DNA of 64,000 nt. Source: Sternotherus odoratus (Eukaryota > Chordata > Testudines > Kinosternidae). The number at the start of each line of letters is the position of its first letter. The first letter of the stretch is position 1. The stretch is taken from assembly GCA_032164245.1 (NCBI GenBank), contig JAVMKO010000002.1, positions 179,868,920 through 179,932,919 of the forward strand. The letters run 5' to 3'. The notes below the pieces were generated by a model. That model was not told where the DNA came from, did not search any database, and was given only the letters and a program-made list of their open reading frames with translations. This document shows, in pieces, positions 54,965 to 64,000 of the stretch. The translations under genes were made by a program, and so were the position numbers.

Positions 54965-55994
54965 CCCTAATCACAAAACTGTAAAGTGAGTGTCTCTGGT
55001 TTTGACCAGAAATTCCATCCTGGACCTGAAAACTTTCCAATCAACACCAATCAACATTTCCGCTAAATGTTTCAGTCCTTTCAAAAAAAATTCCAGACCA
55101 GCCCTACTTTCAAATACTTGGGTGCTAAGTTTGGTGCTTAAACAAGCTTGTTTCAGGCTACATTGTAGTAGACCTTTTCTGACTAAGATAGAATTTACTT
55201 CAATTTTTTTTAATTGAATTTAACAATTCCTCAGATGTAAAACAGAAAAATTCCTTTTAGAGACCAGGGTTGAAATGCTGGCTTCAGTAATACCACTGGG
55301 GCCAGGATTTCAGCCACAATATAAAATGCTGATGGTCTTCTACTGTGACCATTTAAAAAGAGAGAGAGAGAGAGAGAGAGAGAAGGAAAGAGAATTTAAA
55401 ATCTTTAGGATGAACAATGGACTGGGAGGGGTAAAATTGACATGTTTCTTGGTATTGATATAAGGTAGAGACACAGCAGCTCAGTTAAGGTAACAAAGTA
55501 TGCACCTTTTATTGAACTAAAGCCCAACTGCATGTACCAGGAGGGGCAACCCGCAGGCCTTTTGAACCCACTGTGCTTTAGGGTCAAGGCTTTAGGGAAA
55601 CATGAAAAAAATTGGATTTTTATCAATCTCTCATCCTCTTCGTGGTCTCAGTCAGCACTACACTCTGCTCTGGAGTTATGTACAGCTTATAAAGATGTTG
55701 AGAAAGTAACCAAGTATCCAATTATTATATTTTGAGCAAGGACAAGAATATAAACCATGCACAGGTCTGCAGGGAAGAAGTTGCTGGTCAGGGCTTATGA
55801 AGAAGTATGTCAAGGATTGTCTGCCCCAGCAATCAGTCATGGATTGATGATGGAATTTGAGCAATACTTTGGGACAATATGGCATTATTAAGGCTGGATA
55901 AAACCTAGCTCAGTGTCGTGCTAGTGTGTTGAGCCATCATCGACAACACATTCAAATGGCATTTTTACAGAAAAATGTATGTGATATATTATTT
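54965..55994. other. AT-rich sequence with a GA microsatellite
   Basis: A (GA)n run of about 26 bp lies at 55,358-55,383. No gene is seen. Confidence 0.55.

Positions 55995-56069
<75 letters not shown>
55995..56069. repeat. GATA tetranucleotide microsatellite
   Basis: About 18 uninterrupted ATAG/GATA units. An uninterrupted array of this length is likely to vary between individuals. Confidence 0.97.
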
Positions 56070-56715
56070 TCGTGCCTCAGTTGTAACAGTTTTATTTGAA
56101 TAGATTTCAAACTCCTTTTTCTTTTCTCATTTGCAGAGGAATAAACCTGAGATGGTCTCCTTCTCACACACCCCCATTAACATTTCATGTGGGAAACTTT
56201 AAATATTTATGTACACTCGAGGGGAGGGAATAGAAGATATGCCAAAATGGGATTATTTTAAAACAAAGCTTGCTCAAAAGTGTGAGCTCGAATATTTTCT
56301 TTTATTACAAAACCCACTCTAGTTAGTGTATTCTCTACACTGATGGATAAAAGGCCAATGTGCTTTGAATTCACTCCCACTCCATTTTTCAACTCTCCTT
56401 CAGTTCAAAGAATTTGTCTCTTCTTTTAATGCAAGATTTTGATTGCTCCCCTTTCTCCATGAAATCAGTTGAGCCTGGTTGAGATGTGAAATGAAATACT
56501 AATCAAAAGAAATAAATATACAGAAGCACTTACACTGGTTTCCTTAATCTTGACTACAGATAGTGCTTGCTTCTTTCACTCATACATGCAACTAGAGTTG
56601 GGGAGGGGCAGTTTATTGGCTAGCGAGAATTAGCATGCCACATATCCAACTTTCCACGCACATGCATATACAGTACTGTATGTGCATATGCAAAATGTAG
56701 TGCTAGAGACTGTAT
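56070..56715. other. AT-rich sequence without a recognisable gene
   Basis: A GCATATAC/TGTGCATATGC palindromic patch lies near 56,661-56,692. Nothing else is recognised. Confidence 0.4.
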
Positions 56716-56832
56716 TACCACGTAAATTGTTCAGGGCAGGGCCCATATTTTCCTATGCATTTGTACAGCACCTAGAACCCTGGAGCCCTGGTCCTGACTG
56801 GATTCTTTGGATGCTACTGTAATATTAAATAA
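56716..56832 (+). repeat. LINE/SINE-type 3' tail
   Basis: The order CAGGGCAGGGCCCATATTTT, TTTGTACAGCACCTAGAACC, GGTCCTGACTGGATTC and GCTACTGTAATATTAAATAA matches the tail at 446-547. Decayed. Confidence 0.55.
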
Positions 56833-57179
56833 GAGTTTGATCACATCAGTCATGAGTGGCAGATTGAATTTCTCGGGGAGAACACACTTGCTTGAGAAAA
56901 CCTGAGGCCAGGGAGACCAACGTGAGAGTACTGCCCGAACCCCCATAATGTTTGGGTGTCTGGATTCATGTGTCAGGATTTCTAGGGCATTTAGTGAGCA
57001 AGGGCTGGGTGAAATAAAGGGGGCTCAACCCCCACATCATAGCTCAGTGGATATGTCCTGTGTTGCATCAAACTGCAGCAATCATTCAAATACGGATGTG
57101 AAGAAACCATAGAGAATTCGGGGTACATCATATTTAGAAACACATACACTTCAGATCTTCAAAGATTTGCATGAAGTGA

Positions 57180-57375
57180 GTTACTTCATCTGCACGGCAG
57201 CTCTATAAAAAGGCAGACAAGTATTTCCCCTCTGCCTCTATTTTACAGGCAGGGAAACAGACATCAGTGAAGTCAGTGACTTGTCCATAGCTAGACCAAG
57301 AAACGACAGAAATGAGAACAGAACTAAAGCTTCCAGTCAGGTCTTCAGTCCCTTAAACCATGATGTTAACCAGGT
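57180..57375 (+). repeat. Old MIR/L2-like repeat
   Basis: The order TTTTACAGGCAGGGAAACAG, GTCAGTGACTTGTCCATAGC and CAGAACTAAAGCTTCCAGTC parallels the repeat at 20,301-20,470. Confidence 0.5.
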
Positions 57376-59405
57376 ACATTCAAAGTCTAGCTAAATTAAC
57401 ATCAGTGTTTTCAAGGTGAAATTTATCAGCTCCTGGCTGATAAAATTTCTTACAAGTTCTGGTCTGTCATCATCACACACAAGATTGTCTCCCCTGAGAG
57501 TGGATTTAATGGCAAGTGCTAGGACATTGACATTGCCTAACAAGGGAAAGGTACCAAAAAATAACCTGTGAACACTTCAGAACACTTCAATGTCAATCTT
57601 TTCAGACTAGATTTGGAACTCCAGTCACAGAAACTGGAATTCAACATCCAAACTCTGAAGTTTGTTTGCACTTGGTGCTTTGAATTCCAGGCTTTCGGTG
57701 CTTTGAATATGGTTCCCACAAAATCAAATACCTTGGAAAGGAATCTGTTTACAGGCAACCCATGTTTGGTTTCCACAAAAATCTAGCCTGCAAAGTCTGT
57801 ATTTGATCTCCAGATCAAGGTGTAAGGACTCCTAATATACTATTTTCCTCATACTCAATAAATAAATAATTTTTTTAAAAGATATGACCGGGACCAAAAC
57901 CTTACTACATCTGTGATTATGTGGCAGTCTCAGTTTATTCTGAAACAACTTTCCAAAGGGATACTGTTTATAGTGAAGAGACAGTTCTCTTTTTCTAGAG
58001 GGAACTGGAATTTCTCTTTGTTATTAATATCTTTTTTGGTTGGCAAATGGCCCTAAAGATGAATGGACTAGGAAGAGGATCTAACAACAGAGTTCAAATC
58101 CAAATATGAATGGTTTCCAAGATTGTTGGGATTTTTACTTTAGTGGAGTTCCATAGAAATAGAACATGTATAATGGAGATTAGAATCAGGTCTGATATGA
58201 ATTAAGCTCTTGAGTTCAGGGCACCACCTATGAAGCTCTTTTTTTTTTTTAGCAATATCTACTAATGTCACCACATAGCGTAAGGCAGAGCAAGGCCTTT
58301 CTTGTCAGGTTGGTTTACTTATGACTGAAGTGAGACACCAATGGTTATCAATATTTCCGTTCAGATGGAGTAAAAAACTAATCCAGTTCTGTTGCTGGTT
58401 GTTTCTGCCCTGGAGTAGTCTTGGTTGAAATTGTGTTTTACATAATTTTTTTTTACCCTGGCCCAGATCAACTATTTGAAAATGGAGGCTTCAAAAATAA
58501 TCCATATGTACTATGTACGTCCATCAACGAATCCTCAGCATATGCATGGATGCATTAGTTAGCAGTAGTGATTTTAAACTAGATATCTGAGACATCTTCC
58601 TACTCCTCACCACAGGTTGCAGATGCACTAAGATTACTCTCTCCTTTTCTGTTGCAAGGCTTTTCCAAATGAGCAGCTTGGTAGCCCCAAAACAAACACC
58701 ACCACAGCATGGACAGTCACAGGTATAAAAAGACTAGGGCACAGATGTACAGAATCCCATGGCACCTCTTATAATTGCATGGTGATCCCCATAGGTTTGC
58801 CTACAATTAGTAGCTACGCCTTTACAACACGAGCCTAATCCCACAGGAAAAGACATTGTTGTGAGGGGGAAAAAAAGTCATCGCTCTGGGTGAATGACGA
58901 CTTGAAAAGGCAGGATAAAGACTGATTAAATGGCATAATACTAATGAATCTGTCTCTGTGAGTGTGTTCTAAAAAAAAAAAAAGAAAAAAAAAAGCCAAA
59001 GAGTTGCTTGAGAGTTAGCAGTTATCAGTCTGATACTGTCATTCGCCCCCATTTTGAATCTGTGCAGATAACTTGGGTTAGTCATCTAGTCTAGCCTCTT
59101 TTACATAGAGCACAATGAATTAAATTGATTCTAATTATTATTCGAATCTCCATTATTTAGAGACCTCCATTATTTAGTAGTAAAACCAAACAAAGTCATA
59201 CTGACCTGGAGCCAGGCTGGGAAGACTCACTTGTTGAAATAATGTTGACTGCTTCCCATTATGATATTGCTGCTTCTCAACATCTTTCCTGGGGCATTGA
59301 CTCCAAGCACAATTGATACATAACTAAAAAGGGCACAACTTTTTTAAAAAAGTAAATTCAATAACCATGCAGTTGCGGTTTCATTTCCCTCTCTTTAGGC
59401 ATGTT
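57376..59405. other. AT-rich sequence without a recognisable gene
   Basis: Contains A-rich runs (58,970-58,994). The short frames at 57,537-57,786 overlap on opposite strands and show no domain. Confidence 0.4.
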
Positions 59406-59655
59406 CTTAAGGGTATGTCTGCACTACAGCAGCACTGTAGCTGTGCCTCGGTAGATGACATCCTATATTGACAAAGGGGTTTTTCCTATCTGCATAATTA
59501 ATCCACCTCTCTGAGGGAAGAATTCTTCCATGGACCAAGCTGCATGTCCACCAAGGGTTCGATTGGCCAAACTATGCCATGCAGGGCGTGATTTTTTTCC
59601 ACAGCCAAGTGATGCAGGTAGGTTGAGCTAATTTTTAAGTGTAGACCAAACAATT
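59406..59655. mobile_element. Decayed MITE-like element
   Basis: The left end AAGGGTATGTCTGCACTACA and the right end AAGTGTAGACCAAAC (inverted: GTTTGGTCTACACTT) share the TCTACACT core of other MITEs in the window. The interior is diverged and the target duplication is not visible. Confidence 0.45.
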
Positions 59656-61325
59656 TCCAAACTGAGAAGATTTGTGAATTCTCTCCCTTAGTTTGGTATT
59701 TTGGACCACAACACTATGATCTACATGAGCTGTAGGAAAGAACAACAAAGAACTTCTGAACAAACATACACAAACCCTCTGGATAGCTGAGCCTTTTGTT
59801 ACTTGTAATAATCCATTGAAAAATCAACATATTAACAAAATAAAGCAAACAAACATTCATTTTCTATCTTGCATTTGAGACAAAGTTGCTATATTCCTTA
59901 CAGAGATCTTTCCTGGATCAGCAAGGGATACTGTGAACATCTCCCCAGCTCCATTCCCAGTTTCATTCAGAGGAAGCTATATGCAGAACCAGGGAGGGTA
60001 TAACAGGCCCAAGTTCTACCCACTAAACAGGAACAAAATGTGTGCCATGGAGGAATTGCACAGAGAATGGCCCTTCAACAAGAATTTAAAACAACCCTGA
60101 TTATTTAGTACACCCCAGTACAAATTCAGACCTATCCCTTACACTGGGCTGCTCTGTTGATCTACGTAACTCAAGTGAAGCTAGAGCCCATTCCACTGCA
60201 TCCCTTGGAAGACTATCCTGGTTTGATAGACTTCAGGCCTAGGCAATGTTTTCCCAATAGTCAGCATACATTTTCTTTGATCTCATTTATAGTTCACCTA
60301 GCTTTAGCCCATCATTAGTCAGCTACTGATCTAACCTGCTTGCCCAGTTCATGCTCTAGGCTGAAGCAGTTTTGCTAGACACAACACCAAGACAACCGTT
60401 CTGTCCATTTCTATACAGGGTATAAATGTATTCTTGCCTCCTGTAGTTCTCATCTTAACTTGACTGAAAACTCTACTAATCGGGGACTCACTTTGGTCAG
60501 CAAAGATCCATTGCTTTTTTTGTGCCACTATGAGTAGTTAGGAATAAATAGCATGCTCCATCAAAGAAAAAAAAATAAGCCATGGTTCAAATACAATGCC
60601 AGGAACATACATACTATTGCTAATGGAGGAGTAGTACAGTCACAGGTTCAAGTGGAATAAAGTGGGGACCACTGTAGTTTACTGATGGATGAGAGGCCTA
60701 GGAGGGAACAAGAGAAAGCAAAGAAGAGTAGAGAGAGGAGTCTATCAAAGGGTGCTCTGTCATCTACTTGATATGTTCTGCTGCCTAGCTTGTTTGTCAC
60801 CTTGTGGTCAAACATACAACAACCTAGGCTATTTGTGTTCCACCCCATATACCTTTCATTCCTCCCATCTTATACACAACAAAGAGATTCTGTAATAGGT
60901 GCTTTCCACTCGGCCTCCGTCAGCTGTGCTGGGCAGTTTCCCATCTGAACTGCTACCCTACTTCCTGATCCTTCTATTTATATCCCCCCAATTATTTCAT
61001 TAGCCCAGTAATAACCACCCCCACGCTCACAATCCCCCAACACAAAGTGTTTAACTGCTCACAGCTGAGCCTCCAGCCCTCATCACACTGCAGTAATGTC
61101 TGATCGGGTGCTGCTGTTAGCACTCTGTCCCAGAGCCATAATGCTTTCTGGATTAGCTGCAGTTCTAATACCAGTCTCTAATTCCCTACGCCTCATGGAA
61201 GGGTGAAAAGTGGGCTATGAAATCATTGCACTCCAATTAATAAAGTCCCATTGGTTTTATGTGCACCACCCTAGAGAGAAAAGGAATTTAAGCTGCATAA
61301 GCAATGGCCTCATGGCACCTATTTC
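59656..61325. other. AT-rich sequence without a recognisable gene
   Basis: No domain or element ends are recognised. Confidence 0.4.
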
Positions 61326-61480
61326 TAAGGCCTTGTCTTCACTAGGAAAAAGGGCATGTTCTTAACTTAAGGAAATCCTAGTGACAATTTGTTGTTTTTA
61401 CATGGTTTAGCAGGCTGAGTTAAAGAACACAGGGGGTGCTAACTTAGTTAAGAATACACCAAATTTCTAATAGTGGAGCA
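61326..61480. mobile_element. Left end of a MITE-like element
   Basis: AAGGCCTTGTCTTCACTAGG resembles the terminal words at 41,466 and 18,471. The interior has TTAACTTAAGG and AACTTAGTTAAG palindromic words. No right end was found, so it is truncated or decayed. Confidence 0.4.
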
Positions 61481-64000
61481 GACCTGATCTATCCCAGTTA
61501 TGTGGGTCTTAAATGAAGTACCATGCAAGGCTCAAAGAGAGACACCCCTATCCCCAGCTATTTCCTCTCTGTCCTTAACCTCTTCCTTTGTTAGTCTGTG
61601 CTATGAATTCCTGACAGCCACACCTGAGGTCATGTGATAATTAAAAGTGAACCCACGGTACTCCAGGAGAAGTAGTTGAGATTAAGTCAACTTTAGCGAA
61701 CATCTGCCTACTGTAGATGTAACCCACATGCTTTATGGGGCTTGGGGGTTTTTTGGCCTAAAGAAAGTGAGAGCAGCAGTGGAGGGCGACATGAAAGTTA
61801 GTTGGATCCCCTGTCTCTCTACACCTGTTCAAAACGCAGGGCAGGGCAGCTAGAGGGGCCCAGGAACATCCAGAAGTAAAATGTGGTTGTTCATATGCCC
61901 GGGGAGGGCACAAACAGAATTGACCTATGGAGTAGGCCCAGAGCACTCCCTTGCACCCAGCCTCAAGCTCTCCCTCACACACACTCCCCTGTTGACTCTG
62001 CACCCATGTCTATACACACTCTCCTGCTGTGGCCCCCCTACTCTTTCCCATATAGTCCCACACCTCACCCCAAGACACCCAGAGAGGTGGTCAAGCTGAA
62101 GAGCACCATCAGTGCCAGGCAGTTCTGGAAGCATGACAGGTCTGGCCAAGCAATATTTCCAGGTCCAGTCAGGGACCAGGAGGAAGCCTGTGTCTCCTGG
62201 GCCATCCCCCCATATTGTGCCCCTGACACCTAATAACTATAGCTGAAGCAATTTTGCAGACCTCACACATGTTCACCATCTGAGAGCAGAACCACTCCAG
62301 GGGAAGATTATACATATAGGGACACATAGACAGCCTCAAAGGCTCAGTGACTGATTGATGCAGGACCAAGAGACACATTTGTTGTAATAGCTGCATCCCA
62401 TTACCTGTACCACTTTGGATACAGGTCACAGATTTCTGTTTCATCAGCAACAATAGTCAACTATTAACCCAAAGGCTGCTAGCTGTAAGGAAGGATTCTT
62501 GCCCTTCTGGCTCTGAAACATTTGAAAAAGGACAGAGATGCTGCCTTTTTTGCAAGCTCTGAAGAGTCCAGGTGCCAGATCACTACATATTATGTCCATA
62601 CTTAGACTGAGAAGTCCTCTCTGAAAGATTATATACTTTACTAAAATACAAAAAATATAAATTTTAGGTTGGAACTTTGCATTTAAATATATGTATATAA
62701 CAACAAAGTGGGGGTATTTATAGAAGAACCAACAGATTTACTAACTAGTAACTTCTGTTTAAAGATGAGTCATAAGTATGCCAAATAATATTTACAATGT
62801 TTTGGTGTGTATTAACTGTTTACGCATACAAACTATGGTAGTCTTTCTTTGAAACTGACTGGGAACCTTTCATAACTGAGGCATTCATGGTTTTACATAC
62901 AATAACCCTGAAATCCAACTGTGTAACGCTTTCTGAGAAGTCAGAACTCTGGCCTGTGCTTCAGCAACGAGTTGACCTGAGACCAGGAAAAAAAGATGAG
63001 AATAATAGGAGTTAAACATAATATTCCCTCAGTACCACCCCTTTCCCTACTACACAGGATAACATCTTTTAACTTGATTTAGCTGCTTGAGGTGAACCTT
63101 AGGCTCCCAACTAGGGTAGGGGGTCTTCAGAGACTGACGAGAAAGAGAGAACTCAGAAGATCATGAAACAGCAAGCACTGTAATCTGACCTTGTTTTCTG
63201 ATAGCAGGACTTCTATGCTCACAGGACCAGGTCCTGAAAGAGCAGGGTCTCTGGCAGTTACCCCCAGGGCTCTCACCTAGGGCCACAATGGTTGAAGAGC
63301 ACGCCATTTCCTAAATAATTAATTTTCTTATGATCCAAAAGGAGCTCTGTCCCCAGACTCTCTAATGTCTATACACAAGATAAAATCATACTTGGCCACA
63401 TATGCTATTTAATCCTCCCTAGAACCATTACTAAAAAGCAGTTTAGAGGAGAAAGACCGAAGGCATCTAGCATTTGTAGAAAGAACAGGGAAATGGGATT
63501 ACTGATCAGGATCAGACAAAACAGAAGTTAGCTCTCCCACTCCACAGCGGGCCAGGGTGCACTTAATGAGGTTGGCAGCAGCAGCAGCCATTATGGAGTG
63601 AAAAGTCAATAGCATGCTGACTTTACAGGTGAACATTTCCGGGTAAATAAGCAGATGAGTCTCTTACTATTTTGTTTCAACTTTGATTTTGATCTTCTGA
63701 CATCAGACTCAATTCTGCCCTTCTCTGTTTACCTCTGCTGCCATGGCTACATCCCCTACTCTACAACCAGCTTAATGCTGAAGGCATCATAAAGTTCATG
63801 ACCGTGGTCCAAGTTCAGACTAGAGCAACCTCACACTGCTTAATGCTACATTATCACCGTTCTACCTCGCAAAGGCGATTGCCTGTAATGATGTATCATA
63901 ATATTAGATGGAAGGAGATTGTCAAATAATGGCAACTTGTCTCTTCAATCAGCCTCACTTTCATGAACTCCATGACAGGGAAACGGCATTGAAGGCTTAA
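61481..64000. other. AT-rich sequence without a recognisable gene
   Basis: Overlapping short frames near 61,758-62,453 on both strands show no domain. The final 180 bp, with TAATGATGTATCATAATATT, lacks repeat features and could be old unique or conserved non-coding DNA. Confidence 0.4.

Noticed and set aside
61758..62453. Cluster of frames suggesting an exon
   Set aside because: Overlapping frames on both strands, none with domain features or splice-site support.

Overview
The window looks like repeat-rich vertebrate DNA, most likely from a cryptodiran turtle. I recognise no host protein-coding exon, rRNA, true tRNA gene or CRISPR array. The assignment rests on the repeats: CR1 LINE fragments, a tRNA-headed SINE with a CR1-like tail, turtle-type hAT and foldback elements, a PIF/Harbinger element, Helitrons and Tx1-clade LINEs. 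Typing a repeat from its sequence alone is recognition from memory. The boundaries given here (target-site duplications, termini, repeat arms) were read directly from the sequence.

Layout. 1-12,080: AT-rich sequence with old CR1 and SINE tails, a GC-rich non-autonomous hAT element (2,394-3,256) and a second one with a G-rich minisatellite (3,958-4,493). 12,082-16,331: a nearly complete PIF/Harbinger transposon. It has a transposase gene and a convergent Myb/SANT-like gene, both broken by stops, and carries a tRNA-type SINE. 16,335-21,279: AT-rich sequence with minor repeats.

21,276-37,305 is the main structure. A roughly 455-bp LTR-like repeat (TG...CA ends, ATAT duplication) holds two minus-strand Tx1-like LINEs in head-to-tail order. 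An 82-bp segment lies before, between and after them (21,333-21,414; 31,387-31,468; 36,900-36,981), giving the order A-LINE-A-LINE-A. A 1,137-bp solo LTR with a GCAGC duplication sits in the junction between the LINEs. Each LINE encodes ORF1 (one CCHC knuckle) and ORF2 (APE endonuclease, reverse transcriptase, C-terminal CCHC), joined by an ATGA stop/start overlap. Copy 1 keeps a full set of endonuclease residues but has lost the catalytic part of the reverse transcriptase. Copy 2 has lost nearly all of the endonuclease and reverse transcriptase in a deletion that keeps the frame.

37,306-64,000: AT-rich sequence. It holds a hAT transposase relic interrupted by a solo LTR (AAGT duplication) and by a small hAT element (CTATAGCT duplication). 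It also holds a head-to-tail Helitron dimer (45,539-47,164), a third Helitron with a nested hAT (TTTAAAGG duplication), two foldback elements (one with perfect 57-bp arms), a GATA microsatellite and CR1 tails. The end of the window has no recognisable gene.

No set of genes here works together as a living system. The genes are dead or dying parts of selfish elements. Their nesting gives relative ages: outer LTR-like repeat, then the LINEs, then the solo LTR; hAT relic, then LTR and MITE; Helitron, then hAT.
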